DNA of 64,000 bases from Pseudomonas sp. MTM4 (GTDB lineage Bacteria > Pseudomonadota > Gammaproteobacteria > Pseudomonadales > Pseudomonadaceae), in the NCBI RefSeq assembly GCF_019355055.1, contig NZ_CP048411.1, positions 2,108,001 to 2,172,000 of the forward strand, in the 5' to 3' direction. The notes under the pieces were generated by a model that worked only from the letters and a program-made list of their open reading frames with translations, ran no database searches and had not been told where the DNA came from. Position 1 is the first letter of the stretch. Every line of letters starts with the position of its first letter. Below, piece after piece: positions 32,276 to 41,175 of the stretch. Position numbers and translations under genes: made by a program.

Positions 32276-34167
32276 CAGATACGGAAGCTGCCGACCAACT
32301 GTTTGAGGCGAGCGGCCTGTTGTTCGAGGTCGCCACAAGCACGCAAGGTTGACTGCAGGTTTTCCACGCCTTCCTGGTTGAGGGTATTGATCTCGGTGAT
32401 GTCCATGTTCAGGGACTCGATCACCGAGGTCTGCTCTTCGGTGGCGGTGGCGACCGACTGGTTCATCGCGTCGATCTCGCCGATGCTCTGGGTCACGCTG
32501 CCAAGGCGCTCGCCGGCCTGGTTGGCGATGCCCACACTGGCCTCGCTCTGGCGCTGGCTCTCGGTCATAGTGGTGACCGAATCACGCGCGCCGATCTGTA
32601 GCTTTTCAATCATCCCGTGGATTTCCTGCGCGGAGGTCTGGGTCCGATGGGCCAGGCTGCGCACCTCGTCGGCCACCACTGCGAAGCCACGCCCGGCTTC
32701 ACCGGCGCGGGCCGCTTCGATGGCCGCGTTGAGCGCCAACAGGTTGGTCTGTTCGGAGATGCCCTTGATCACGTCGAGAATCTGGCCGATGCCCACGGTC
32801 TGGCTATTGAGCGCTTCGATCTGCGTGCAAGACGCACTGATGTTGTTCGACAGCTGCTTCATCGCCACGATGTTCTGCTCGACCACCTTGCGTCCGTCTT
32901 CGGCTTGATGGCTGGCACCGCTGGCCTGTTGCGAGGCATCGGCGGCGTTGCGGGCGATCTCCTGAGCGGCGGCGCCGAGCTCATTGATCGCGGCGGCCAC
33001 GCTGTTGGTGCGGCTGGCCTGCTCATCGGAGTTGACCATGGAGGAGTTGGAAGCCGTCAGCACGCGCTGCGCCACTTCGTTGACCTGCTCGGTCGCCGAT
33101 GCCACATCGCGGATCGACCCGTGAATACGCTCGACGAAGCGGTTGAAGGCCAGCGCCAGGGTGCCGAATTCATCATTCGACTCGACCTTCAGCCGCCGGG
33201 TGAGGTCGCCCTCGCCCGCCGCGATGTTCTCCATGGCCCGCCCCATTTCGGTGAGCGGGCGCATCAGCACGCGAATCAGCATGCCCAGCAGCAGCATGAT
33301 GAAGGCAACGGCGATAACGGTGGCCAGCACAGCCGTAGTGCGGAAGCTCGACAGCGCCGCGTAGGCCTTGGCCTTGTCTACCGAGATGCCGACGTACCAA
33401 GTCACCGAGGGCAGGCCAGGGACCGGGCTGAAGCTGACGATCCGCGTCTCGCCGTCGAGCTCGGCTTCGCTGTAGTTGCTGGTGAGCGCGGGGGTGTTTT
33501 GCGGGTAGAGCTCGGCCAGGGTCTTCATCACCTTGGTCTTGTCCGGGTGCACCAATATCTTACCGTCGCCGCTGACCAGGAAGGCATAACCCATGCCGTC
33601 GAAGTCCAGCGCGTTGATGGTGTCCACCAGCATGCGCAGGCTCAGGTCACCACCGACCACGCCGAGGTTTTGGCCGCCACGTTTGGCTGGCGTTGCCGCC
33701 GAAATGACCAACTCTTTGGTAGCGGTGTCCAAATAGGGCTCGGTCAGCGTCGTACTTGCCGCGCTGATGGCGTCCTTGTACCAGGGCCTTTGGCGCGGAT
33801 CGAAGTCTGCCGGCAATTCAAGGCGGGGATAAACGATGAACTCGCCGTCGTCGGCGCGACCCAGATAGGTAAAGGCGAACGTGGAGCTGAGCGCCGGCTG
33901 CGCGACCAGCGAATTGACCGCCCCGCCGGAGCTGTCATGGGCGATGGTCTGCGCCACGCTTTCCAGCAGCACTAGACGGCCGGCAAGCCAGCTCTGGATG
34001 TTGTGCGCGGTGCTATCGCCCATCTCGCTCAGGTAGCCCTGGAGATTGTCCCGAATGGCGTTGCGCTGCAGGTAATCGTTGTAGAGCGTGAACAGGGCGA
34101 AGGTCGCGATCACTACGAGTGACGCGGCCAGCAATATTTTGTGGCTGAACTTGAGACGGCTAGACAT
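32275..34167 (-). CDS. Methyl-accepting chemotaxis protein with amino-acid-type dCache domain
   Basis: A 630-residue chemoreceptor: a transmembrane helix (about 11-28), a periplasmic dCache domain, a second transmembrane helix, HAMP ([24 protein letters not shown]) and a signalling domain with the hairpin tip [22 protein letters not shown]. The dCache domain holds R127-P-W129-Y130, Y145 and D174, the pattern of amino-acid-binding dCache receptors such as PctA. It probably senses amino acids, in keeping with the catabolic genes around it. No CheW-docking pentapeptide is seen at the C terminus. I favour ATG 34167 over 34179; neither has a strong ribosome site. Confidence 0.93.
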   Translation of the reverse strand: MSSRLKFSHKILLAASLVVIATFALFTLYNDYLQRNAIRDNLQGYLSEMGDSTAHNIQSWLAGRLVLLESVAQTIAHDSSGGAVNSLVAQPALSSTFAFTYLGRADDGEFIVYPRLELPADFDPRQRPWYKDAISAASTTLTEPYLDTATKELVISAATPAKRGGQNLGVVGGDLSLRMLVDTINALDFDGMGYAFLVSGDGKILVHPDKTKVMKTLAELYPQNTPALTSNYSEAELDGETRIVSFSPVPGLPSVTWYVGISVDKAKAYAALSSFRTTAVLATVIAVAFIMLLLGMLIRVLMRPLTEMGRAMENIAAGEGDLTRRLKVESNDEFGTLALAFNRFVERIHGSIRDVASATEQVNEVAQRVLTASNSSMVNSDEQASRTNSVAAAINELGAAAQEIARNAADASQQASGASHQAEDGRKVVEQNIVAMKQLSNNISASCTQIEALNSQTVGIGQILDVIKGISEQTNLLALNAAIEAARAGEAGRGFAVVADEVRSLAHRTQTSAQEIHGMIEKLQIGARDSVTTMTESQRQSEASVGIANQAGERLGSVTQSIGEIDAMNQSVATATEEQTSVIESLNMDITEINTLNQEGVENLQSTLRACGDLEQQAARLKQLVGSFRI

Positions 34168-34384
34168 GAGAGCAACCATTTGTTTTGTTCTGGATCAAGG
34201 CGGCAATCCCAGGCCTGGCTGAGCATCCGTTGCATTACCGATCTGTCGGCGTCTGCCGATGAATCTTTAATCATCGAATTTCGGTCGAAACGGGCCACAG
34301 CCTCCATGAACAGGGGCTTTCGATGCCTCACTGACGGACCAGCGATATATCTTGTGGCAATTTAGAAAAGCGCCCATGCACAAG

Positions 34385-34416
34385 CAAAAACGGCACGCTC
34401 ATGCCGAGCGTGCCGT
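34385..34416 (-). terminator. Rho-independent terminator of the minus-strand amino-acid catabolic run
   Basis: On the minus strand GGCACGCTC-GGCAT-GAGCGTGCC is followed by GTTTTTG: a 9-bp GC-rich stem with a T-tract, placed 31 bp after the stop of the NSS transporter gene. Confidence 0.9.
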
Positions 34417-34446
34417 TCCGTTAACGCACCAGATGGGCTGGCGAAC

Positions 34447-35907
34447 TCAGCGTCCTGCGAGCGCCGGCATCACCCGTGGCCGCAGGCCTTCGCCAAGGAT
34501 GGTCAGTACGCCGATGGCGCCGACGATCCAGTACCAGCGCACCAGCGGGTCGAAGCCCAGCCAACCGAGGGCATGCAGAAATACCATCAGGATCAGCACG
34601 GGGCAGACATAGCGCACCATGAACAGCCACAGCGCATAGCCCAGCGGTGGCAGGTCCAGCTCGTCGCGCATGATGTCGCTGCGCAGCGCGTATCCGGCAA
34701 AGACCACGATGAAAATCCCGCCCAGCGGCATCATCCAGCGCGAGGTCAGGTAGTCCAGCCAGTCGAAGAAGTTCTTGCCCAGCGGCGTCCAGCCCGACAG
34801 CAGGTTGAACGAGAGCATCGCCAGCAGGCTGATCACCAGCAAGACCGCGCCGGAGCCGATGGCCGCCTTGAGGCGGCTGATGCCATGTTTTTCGTTGAGG
34901 TAGGCGACAGTGGCCTCGATCATCGAAATGGCCGAAGTCAGCGCGGCGAGGGAAACCATGGCGAAGAACAGCACGCCGAAGGCGGTGCCGAACGGCATCT
35001 GCTGGAAGGCCAGCGGCAGACTCATGAAGATCAGCCCCGGTCCGGCGGTAGGGTCCATGCCGTTGGCGAAGATGATCGGGAAAATCGCCAGGCCCGCCAG
35101 CAATGCCACGCAGGTATCGATGATGGCGACCGTGAAAGTCGTACGGGCAATGGACTTGTCATCGGGCAGGTACGAGCCATAAGTGAGGATCGCGCCGGAC
35201 GCCAGGCTAAGCGTGAAGAAAGCGTGACCGAGGGCGGCCAGCAAGGCTTCGCCAGTAATTTTCGAGGTGTCGAAGCTGAACAGGAAAGCGAAGCCCTGAT
35301 CGAAGCCGCCACTTGTGAAAGCGTAGCCGACCAGGACCAGCAGCAGCACGGCGAGTCCCGGCATCATCCAGCGCACCGCATTCTCGATGCCCTTCTGCAC
35401 GCCCTTGGCGACGATCCACAGTGTCAGCAGTGCTACCAGCAGGCTCCAGCCGCCGAGCTGCCAGGGGTTGCCGTTGTGCGCCTCGAATACCTGCGCCATA
35501 CCGTCGACCGAGGTGGCGGCTAAAGAGCCGTCGAGCATTTTCAGGGTATAGGCGAAGGCCCAGCCGGCGACCACTACGTAGAAGCAGAGGATCAAGAAGC
35601 CGGCCGCCATGGCCATGCCGCCGACGCCCTTCCACAATGGACTGCTGCCGTTTTCACGCGCCGCGCGGCCAATCGCATCGATGGGGCTGCCGCGGCCACG
35701 CCGGCCGATGGCGATCTCGGTCATCATCACCGGAATGCCGATGGCCAGGATGCACGCCAGGTACATCAACACGAAGGCGCCACCACCGTATTCGCCGGTG
35801 ATGTAGGGGAATTTCCAGATATTGCCGAGGCCGACTGCGGAACCGGTCGCGGCGAGAATGAAGCCCCAGCGGGACAGCCAGAGGTTCTTGGGTTTTTCAC
35901 GGGTCAT
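34447..35907 (-). CDS. Sodium-dependent amino-acid transporter, NSS/SNF family (copy 1)
   Basis: A 486-residue membrane protein with twelve hydrophobic segments. It has the neurotransmitter:sodium symporter signatures WGFILAATGSAVGLGNIWKFPYITGEYGGGAFVLMYL in helix 1-2 and GHAFFTLSLASGAILTYGSYL in helix 6. The bacterial relatives take up tryptophan, tyrosine or leucine with Na+. It is the last gene of the iorAB-dehydrogenase-NSS-hpd-maiA run and ends at a strong terminator. The leader carries AAAAACAA (35919-35926 on the minus strand), an Hfq/Crc-like motif, close to AGGTG. It shares about half its residues by eye with the second NSS protein at 38318-39727. Confidence 0.93.
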   Translation of the reverse strand: MTREKPKNLWLSRWGFILAATGSAVGLGNIWKFPYITGEYGGGAFVLMYLACILAIGIPVMMTEIAIGRRGRGSPIDAIGRAARENGSSPLWKGVGGMAMAAGFLILCFYVVVAGWAFAYTLKMLDGSLAATSVDGMAQVFEAHNGNPWQLGGWSLLVALLTLWIVAKGVQKGIENAVRWMMPGLAVLLLVLVGYAFTSGGFDQGFAFLFSFDTSKITGEALLAALGHAFFTLSLASGAILTYGSYLPDDKSIARTTFTVAIIDTCVALLAGLAIFPIIFANGMDPTAGPGLIFMSLPLAFQQMPFGTAFGVLFFAMVSLAALTSAISMIEATVAYLNEKHGISRLKAAIGSGAVLLVISLLAMLSFNLLSGWTPLGKNFFDWLDYLTSRWMMPLGGIFIVVFAGYALRSDIMRDELDLPPLGYALWLFMVRYVCPVLILMVFLHALGWLGFDPLVRWYWIVGAIGVLTILGEGLRPRVMPALAGR

Positions 35908-35918
35908 GCGTCACCTGT

Positions 35919-35926
35919 TTGTTTTT
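35919..35926 (-). promoter_or_regulatory. Hfq/Crc-type motif before NSS transporter 1
   Basis: AAAAACAA (AANAANAA type) immediately upstream of the ribosome site CAGGTG. Confidence 0.45.
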
Positions 35927-35991
35927 ATCTGTGACGAAAATCGAACCCGCCACGCTCGTAGCGCGACGGAATGTGCAAGGCGGATAAACCT

Positions 35992-36681
35992 TTATTGAGC
36001 GTCGGGCTGCACCTCCGGAGCTGCTTTGGCAAAGGCTTCGAGGGTTTCGCAGCGTTCGACCATCTCGAGGATGCGCGGGTACGCAGTGAGGTCACAGGCA
36101 AAACGGCGCGCATTGTATACCTGTGGAATCAGACATGCCTCCAGGTAACCCGGACGCCTGCCGAGTGACAACCTGCCCTCGAACGGGGTTAGCCCCTGCT
36201 CGACGCTCGCCAGGCCGGTAGCGATCCAATGACGGACCCACTCGTTCTTGACCTCGGCCTCCACGCCCAGCGTGCCGCTCAGGTACTGCAGCACGCGTGT
36301 GTTGTTCAGCGGATGCACATCACAAGCGATATGCAACGCCAGCGAGCGCACCCGCGCGCGATCGGCGGGATCGTCCGGCAGCAGCGGCGGTAGCGGGAAG
36401 ATTTCTTCCAGGTATTCGAAGATCGCCAGCGACTGGCCGATGCGCTCGTCATCATCGACCAGCAACGGCACCAGGCCTTGTGGATTGAGGGCCCGATAGT
36501 CAGCTGAATGCTGCTGGCCGCCATCCTTGACCAGATGCACCGGCAGATTCTCGAACGCCAGCCCCTTGAGATTCAGAGCGATGCGCACTCGATAGGCCGC
36601 GCTGGAGCGCCAGTAGCCGTAGAGCTTGAGCGTTGCTGGCGCGCTTGATGGGTCAGCTGTTATCGCTTGATTGCTATCCAT
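35992..36681 (-). CDS. maiA: Maleylacetoacetate isomerase (zeta-class GST family)
   Basis: A 229-residue glutathione-dependent isomerase of tyrosine breakdown that converts maleylacetoacetate to fumarylacetoacetate. The zeta-class signature YWRSSAAYRVRIALNLKG is present with the usual bacterial SSAAYR form, followed by the thioredoxin-fold ALNPQGLVPLLVDD and QSLAIFEYLEE glutathione site and the C-terminal CLIPQVYNARRF. The start at ATG 36681 matches the family length; the frame is open upstream over a repeat. It lies 151 bp after hpd on the same strand, with a REP pair between them. Homogentisate dioxygenase and fumarylacetoacetase are not in the window. Confidence 0.95.
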   Translation of the reverse strand: MDSNQAITADPSSAPATLKLYGYWRSSAAYRVRIALNLKGLAFENLPVHLVKDGGQQHSADYRALNPQGLVPLLVDDDERIGQSLAIFEYLEEIFPLPPLLPDDPADRARVRSLALHIACDVHPLNNTRVLQYLSGTLGVEAEVKNEWVRHWIATGLASVEQGLTPFEGRLSLGRRPGYLEACLIPQVYNARRFACDLTAYPRILEMVERCETLEAFAKAAPEVQPDAQ

Positions 36682-36718
36682 GGATATCCCTGAGTTAAAA
36701 GGGCGGCGCGGAACCGAT

Positions 36719-36803
36719 GTAGGGTGGGCTTTAGCCCACCGATACCGAATCGGCGGACTTGGAAGTGGTGGGCTGAAGCGGAACGCCGCCCGGCCCACCC
36801 TAC
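36719..36803. repeat. Twin REP-like repeat between hpd and maiA
   Basis: GTAG-GGTGGGCTTTAGCCCACC at 36719-36740, with an inverted long variant at 36767-36803 (GGTGGGCTGAAGCG to CGGCCCACCCTAC). Confidence 0.8.
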
Positions 36804-36832
36804 ATGCTGGCCCAGGCGACGTTCCGACCGTT

Positions 36833-37930
36833 TTACTCGCCCCCAATCACGCCGCGACGAACCTGGTCTTCCTCGATGGATTCGAACAGCGCCTTGAAGT
36901 TGCCTTCGCCGAAGCCCTGATTGCCCTTGCGCTGGATGATTTCGAAGAAGATCGGGCCGATCACCGTGTTGGTGAAGATTTGCAGCAGGATGCCGTCGTC
37001 ACCTGATTTTCCGGTCCCAGGCGCCCCGTCGATCAGCAGGTTCAGCTCGCGCAGCACCTCGGTGGGCTCGCCATGTCCGGCGACGCGGGTGTCGACCTTC
37101 TCGTAGTAAGTATCCGGCGTGCTCATGAAGTCCACGCCATTGGCGCGCAGCTGGCGCACGGTCGCGTAGATGTCGTCGGTGGACAGGGCGATGTGCTGGA
37201 TGCCCTCGCCGTGGTACTCGCGGATGAATTCCTCGATCTGCGACTTGTCGTCCGCCGACTCGTTGATCGGGATACGGATCTTGCCGCACGGCGCGGTCAT
37301 CGCGCGGGAGAACAGGCCGGTGAGCTTGCCTTCGATATCGAAGTAGCGAATCTCGCGGAAGTTGGCGATGCGCTCGTAGAAGCCGGACCAGACGTCCATC
37401 TGCCCGCGCATGACATTGTGGGTCAGGTGATCGATGCACATCAGCCCGACGGCATTGTCGTTCGGCGTGCGGCCTTCGATGTACTCGAAGTCGACGTCAT
37501 AGATCGACCTGTCACCGTAACGATCAACGAGATACAGCAGCGAGCCGCCAATACCTTCGACGCAGGGAATATTCAGCTCGCCGAAGTTGGCGTGGCTGCC
37601 CACCAGCTTGGCGCCCTGGGATTCGACATAGGTGGCGGCCTGAGCGGCGTTCTTAACCCGGAACGCCATGGCGCAGGCGCTCGGCCCGTGCTTCTCGGCA
37701 AACTCGCGGACATGGCCGCTGGGGCTGCCGTTGAGCACGATATTGATGTCGTTCTGCTGGAACAGCCAAACCTCTTTGGAGCGATGCTTGGCGGTTTCGG
37801 TAAAGCCCATCTGGTTGAACAACTGACGCAGCTGCTCGATGCCCTCGGCATTCGGCGCGGTGAATTCGACGAACTCGAAACCGTCGGTGCCGATGGGGTT
37901 GTGCTGCTCGATCTTGGTCACAGCGTTCAT
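36833..37930 (-). CDS. hpd: 4-hydroxyphenylpyruvate dioxygenase
   Basis: A 365-residue non-haem iron dioxygenase that converts 4-hydroxyphenylpyruvate to homogentisate. Two vicinal-oxygen-chelate domains are seen: an N-terminal domain (GFEFVEFTAPNAEGIEQLRQLF) and a catalytic domain with iron ligands in IDHLTHNV, GIQHIALSTDDI and FFEIIQRKGNQGFGEGNF. AGGAGG lies 6 nt before ATG. The leader has the exact Hfq/Crc motif AACAATAA (37943-37950 on the minus strand). Two 18-bp PhhR-type boxes lie 119-196 bp upstream. It takes the product of phhABC and passes homogentisate on; the next enzyme gene is not in the window. Confidence 0.97.
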   Translation of the reverse strand: MNAVTKIEQHNPIGTDGFEFVEFTAPNAEGIEQLRQLFNQMGFTETAKHRSKEVWLFQQNDINIVLNGSPSGHVREFAEKHGPSACAMAFRVKNAAQAATYVESQGAKLVGSHANFGELNIPCVEGIGGSLLYLVDRYGDRSIYDVDFEYIEGRTPNDNAVGLMCIDHLTHNVMRGQMDVWSGFYERIANFREIRYFDIEGKLTGLFSRAMTAPCGKIRIPINESADDKSQIEEFIREYHGEGIQHIALSTDDIYATVRQLRANGVDFMSTPDTYYEKVDTRVAGHGEPTEVLRELNLLIDGAPGTGKSGDDGILLQIFTNTVIGPIFFEIIQRKGNQGFGEGNFKALFESIEEDQVRRGVIGGE

Positions 37931-37942
37931 TGCGCCTCCTGC

Positions 37943-37950
37943 TTATTGTT
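37943..37950 (-). promoter_or_regulatory. Hfq/Crc-type motif before hpd
   Basis: AACAATAA (exact AAYAAYAA) ends 12 nt before the ATG and abuts GCAGGAGG. Confidence 0.55.
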
Positions 37951-38048
37951 CTGGTGTCGCACGGACATGGCGGCTCCCATCACACCCCAGCGCAGCACGC
38001 CGGACAATCCCGTTTCAAGTTCCCGACCTGGCGGCGACACGGGTTGTC

Positions 38049-38066
38049 CGTCAGCTTTTCGTTACA
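38049..38066 (-). promoter_or_regulatory. PhhR-type 18-bp box A upstream of hpd
   Basis: Minus strand TGTAACGAAAAGCTGACG, 16 of 18 identical to box B, which lies 60 bp away in opposite orientation. Confidence 0.55.
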
Positions 38067-38108
38067 GCACCAGACGTGCCGCAGATGCTGGTCCTCCGAC
38101 TTTCCATG

Positions 38109-38126
38109 CGTAACGAAAAGTTGACG
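38109..38126 (+). promoter_or_regulatory. PhhR-type 18-bp box B upstream of hpd
   Basis: CGTAACGAAAAGTTGACG, with the same CGTAA-N8-TxACG pattern as the phhA box. It forms an inverted pair with box A. Confidence 0.55.
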
Positions 38127-38180
38127 AGCCAGTGCGACAAGGCGCCGCAGCGGGTGTTCAAGGTCTTTACGGAGGGGTGT

Positions 38181-38252
38181 GGTGGGCTGAAGCCCACCCT
38201 ACAGCTGAATCCCCGGTAGGGTGGGCCGGGCGGCGCTCCGCTTCAGCCCACC
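38181..38252. repeat. Twin REP-like repeat between the NSS transporter and hpd
   Basis: GGTGGGCTGAAGCCCACCCTAC at 38181-38202 and a long inverted variant at 38216-38252, separated by 13 bp. Confidence 0.8.
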
Positions 38253-38317
38253 AAAGCGCGGCATCGAGTTGGCACTCAACCAAGCGCCCCGCGACCTAGC
38301 CTGGGCAACGCCGATGC

Positions 38318-39727
38318 CTAGATCACCCCAATCAAATTGAAGAACACCAACCCGATCGCCACCGGCGTGCCGAAGCGCAGCAGGTTCCACCACATACGGA
38401 ACCAGCCGGGATGAACGATACCAACCGCCTCGCGCACTACCTTCTCCTTGAGCACCCAGCCGGTGAACAGCACCGTGCCCAGCCCGCCCAGCGGCATTAG
38501 CCAGTTGGCGGTGAGGTAGTCCATGCTGTCGAAGAAGGTGCGTCCGAACAGCTGATAATCGGCCCAATGGTTGAAGGAGAACACGCTGGCAAGGCTGAGC
38601 AGCCAGAGCACGGCGCCGGTGGTCAGCACGGCCTTGGCGCGGCTGATGCCGAAGCGTTCGTTGAGCCATGCGATGCCTGGTTCGCTTAGGGAGATGGTCG
38701 AGCTCACCGCAGCCAGCACCAGCATGACAAAGAACAGCCCACCGAACAGCTGGCCCAGCGGCATCTGGCCAAAGGCAATCGGCAACGTGACGAAGATCAG
38801 TCCCGGACCGGAGCCCGGTTCGAGGCCATTGGCGAATACCAGCGGAAAGATCGCAAGCCCGGCCAACAGCGCCACCGAGGTGTCGGCCAAGGCCACCAGC
38901 AGCGAGGTCTTGGCGATCGAGACACCCTTGGGCAGGTACGAGCCGTAGGCCATCATGGCGCCGCAGCCGAGGCTCAGGGTAAAGAACGCATGCCCGAGGG
39001 CCAGCAGCATGCTCTCTGCGCTCAGTGCGGAGAAGTCCGGTACGAACAGGAACTCGACGGCCCGGGCGAAATCACCGGCCACAGCGGCATAGCCGACCAG
39101 CCCTAGCAGCAGAATGAACAGCCCCGGCATCATGAAACGCAACGCACGCTCCAGCCCGTCGCGCACGCCGAGCCCGACGATCAGCATGGTCACCGCCAGC
39201 ACCGCCGAGCCGTACAGCACCAGCCGCAGCGGGTCGGCCAACAGCGCATCGAACAGCGCGGCGCTGGCCGCCGCATCCGCGCCGGTGAAGCTGCCGCTGA
39301 GTGTTGTCGGCACATAGGCCAGCGCCCAGCCAGCCACCACGACATAGAAGCTCAGAATGAGAAAACCGGTGAATCCGCCAAGCCAGCCGACTGTACGCCA
39401 ATTCGGACTGGCGCCGGCCTCGCGGGCCAGGTTGGCGACCGCACCGGCCGGATTCTGCCGCCCGCGCCGGCCGATCAGCACCTCGGCCATCAGCAACGGA
39501 ATGCCGATGGTGAGGATGCAACCGAGATAGACCAGTACGAAGGCACCGCCGCCGTTTTCGCCGGTGATGTAGGGAAATTTCCAGATATTGCCGAGGCCGA
39601 CGGCCGAGCCGGTGGCGGCCAGGAAGAATACCCAGCGCGAGGACCAGAGCCCACGCGCCGCGCTTTGCTGAGTACGAACGGAGGCGCCACCGAGCGTACC
39701 GGCGGCGAGGCTGCTTTTTTCAGTCAT
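38318..39727 (-). CDS. Sodium-dependent amino-acid transporter, NSS/SNF family (copy 2)
   Basis: A 469-residue twelve-helix membrane protein with the NSS signatures WVFFLAATGSAVGLGNIWKFPYITGENGGGAFVLVYLG and GHAFFTLSLGCGAMMAYGSYLPKG, paralogous to the NSS protein at 34447-35907. It probably imports aromatic or branched-chain amino acids with Na+. ATG 39727 has AGGA 6 nt upstream, preceded by AACAACAA (39740-39747, minus strand), an exact Hfq/Crc motif. It lies between the Leu/Phe/Val dehydrogenase and hpd in a same-strand run. Confidence 0.93.
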   Translation of the reverse strand: MTEKSSLAAGTLGGASVRTQQSAARGLWSSRWVFFLAATGSAVGLGNIWKFPYITGENGGGAFVLVYLGCILTIGIPLLMAEVLIGRRGRQNPAGAVANLAREAGASPNWRTVGWLGGFTGFLILSFYVVVAGWALAYVPTTLSGSFTGADAAASAALFDALLADPLRLVLYGSAVLAVTMLIVGLGVRDGLERALRFMMPGLFILLLGLVGYAAVAGDFARAVEFLFVPDFSALSAESMLLALGHAFFTLSLGCGAMMAYGSYLPKGVSIAKTSLLVALADTSVALLAGLAIFPLVFANGLEPGSGPGLIFVTLPIAFGQMPLGQLFGGLFFVMLVLAAVSSTISLSEPGIAWLNERFGISRAKAVLTTGAVLWLLSLASVFSFNHWADYQLFGRTFFDSMDYLTANWLMPLGGLGTVLFTGWVLKEKVVREAVGIVHPGWFRMWWNLLRFGTPVAIGLVFFNLIGVI

Positions 39728-39739
39728 GCGGATTCCTGC

Positions 39740-39747
39740 TTGTTGTT
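39740..39747 (-). promoter_or_regulatory. Hfq/Crc-type motif before NSS transporter 2
   Basis: AACAACAA (exact AAYAAYAA), 5 nt from the GCAGGA ribosome site. Confidence 0.55.
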
Positions 39748-39890
39748 TTTGTCAGGGATGTACACGGACGAGACGACACGCGGCGTGCGGACGCTCGACA
39801 ACAAGGGGCGCCCATGGACGCCGCGCTTGTCTGCGTCTTTCACGAATGGCTCGGCAGTACGGCCAGACGGTACGGGGCCGCCGGGGATCG

Positions 39891-40985
39891 CTAAGCGTGC
39901 AGGCGCTGCTCGCTCGGCTGCGCCAGGGTCTCACCGGTCTGCAGCCGCTCGAGGGCCAGGCGGTCGGCGATGACCGAGGTCGGTTCGCCACTGACAGCGG
40001 CCCGGCTGAAGATCTCACGCAGGGTGTCACCGATACCTTTGACGTGCGCATCGGTCTGCGCCGCGCTGCCACCGATGCGCTGGTAGTAGACGTCGATGAT
40101 GCCGCCGGCATTGATGGCGTAATCCGGCGCGTAGAGTTGATTGCGGCGCTGCAGCTCGACACCAATCTCCGGGCTTGCCAACTGGTTGTTCGCCGCACCG
40201 GCAATCACCGGAGCACGCAGACTCTGCAAGGTCTCGGCGTTGAGGATGCCGCCCATGGCGCAGGGCGCGAAGACATCCACATCCAGGCCATAAATGTCGT
40301 GCGGGCGTACCGCGCTGGCACCGAGCTCTTCCATGGCGCGCTGTACGTTTGCATCGAAGATGTCGCAGACCCACAGCTCGGCGCCGGCCTGTTTGAGATG
40401 CCGGGCCAGGCCCAGGCCGACATGACCGACACCCTGGATCGCCACCTTGATACCAGGCAGATCATCGCGTCCCAGCCGATGCTGCACGGCTGCCTTAAGG
40501 CCGACGAACACGCCGAGCGCGGTGGACGGCGATGGATCGCCGCTGGCGATGCTGCCGTCGAGCAGCGTGCGCGGCGATGCGCCCATCACATGACGGGTGC
40601 GCTGGGCGAAGGCCTGCATCTCGGCATCGCCGGTGCCCGAATCTGCCGCAGTGATGTAGCGCCCGCCGAGGCTGTCAACGAAATCGCCCATGGCATGCAG
40701 CAGCGCCTGGCTCTTGCCGGTATGCGGATCGCCGATGATCACCGCCTTGCCGCCGCCGAGCTTGAGGCCCGCCAGCGACGATTTGAGCGTCATGCCACGG
40801 GACAGGCGCAGCACATCGCGCACGGCGTCGTCGTCACTGGCGTAAGGGAACATCCGGCAACCGCCCAGCGCCGGGCCGAGCGTGGTGTCGTGAATGGCGA
40901 TGATGGCGCGCAGACCCGACGCCTTGTCGTGGCAGAAGACCACCTGTTCGTGGTTATCGAAATCGGGATGGGTGAAGACGGACAT
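39891..40985 (-). CDS. Glu/Leu/Phe/Val dehydrogenase family protein (leucine/phenylalanine-type)
   Basis: A 364-residue NAD-dependent amino-acid dehydrogenase that oxidatively deaminates an amino acid to its 2-oxo acid. It has the glycine-rich substrate loop [15 protein letters not shown] with the catalytic lysine, the [15 protein letters not shown] segment with the proton-shuttle aspartate, and the NAD motif [13 protein letters not shown]. Length and motifs fit leucine or phenylalanine dehydrogenase rather than hexameric glutamate dehydrogenase. The substrate is likely Leu, Phe or Val. The start at ATG 40985 has AGAGGA and an exact AACAACAA motif just upstream. It lies between iorAB and the NSS transporter. 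Confidence 0.93.
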   Translation of the reverse strand: MSVFTHPDFDNHEQVVFCHDKASGLRAIIAIHDTTLGPALGGCRMFPYASDDDAVRDVLRLSRGMTLKSSLAGLKLGGGKAVIIGDPHTGKSQALLHAMGDFVDSLGGRYITAADSGTGDAEMQAFAQRTRHVMGASPRTLLDGSIASGDPSPSTALGVFVGLKAAVQHRLGRDDLPGIKVAIQGVGHVGLGLARHLKQAGAELWVCDIFDANVQRAMEELGASAVRPHDIYGLDVDVFAPCAMGGILNAETLQSLRAPVIAGAANNQLASPEIGVELQRRNQLYAPDYAINAGGIIDVYYQRIGGSAAQTDAHVKGIGDTLREIFSRAAVSGEPTSVIADRLALERLQTGETLAQPSEQRLHA

Positions 40986-40999
40986 TGAGGATTCCTCTG

Positions 41000-41007
41000 T
41001 TGTTGTT
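41000..41007 (-). promoter_or_regulatory. Hfq/Crc-type motif before the Leu/Phe/Val dehydrogenase
   Basis: AACAACAA (exact AAYAAYAA), within the run AAACAACAACAGAGG that leads into the ribosome site. Confidence 0.55.
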
Positions 41008-41075
41008 TGATTCGGGCCCGGTTCATCGAGGCCGTTGAAAATTTGTAATGAACAGCATGTGCATAGAGCCAAACC

Positions 41076-41136
41076 GTAGGGTGGGCTTTAGCCCACCAGT
41101 ACGCTGAACTCCGCTGGTGGGCTAAAGCCCACCCTA
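41076..41136. repeat. Twin REP-like repeat between iorAB and the dehydrogenase
   Basis: GTAG-GGTGGGCTTTAGCCCACC at 41076-41097 and GGTGGGCTAAAGCCCACCCTA at 41116-41136, 18 bp apart: the cleanest twin in the window. Confidence 0.85.
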
Positions 41137-41175
41137 CGTTGAAGAGCGCCGCCCGCCCCCCCTACGCTGAAGCCC

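Larger units (their letters stand above)
37931..38317. other. Intergenic region upstream of hpd
   Basis: The 387-bp gap contains the Crc motif, two PhhR-type boxes and a twin repeat; no coding potential was found. A partial sigma-54-like element (GGCACG-N6-TGC, minus strand, 38067-38080) sits between the boxes but has mismatches at both ends. Confidence 0.65.

Noticed and set aside
38067..38080. Possible sigma-54 promoter before hpd
   Set aside because: GG and GC are 10 bp apart and GGCACG is good, but the first T of each element is missing and a PhhR-type box would overlap the start site; kept only as a note.
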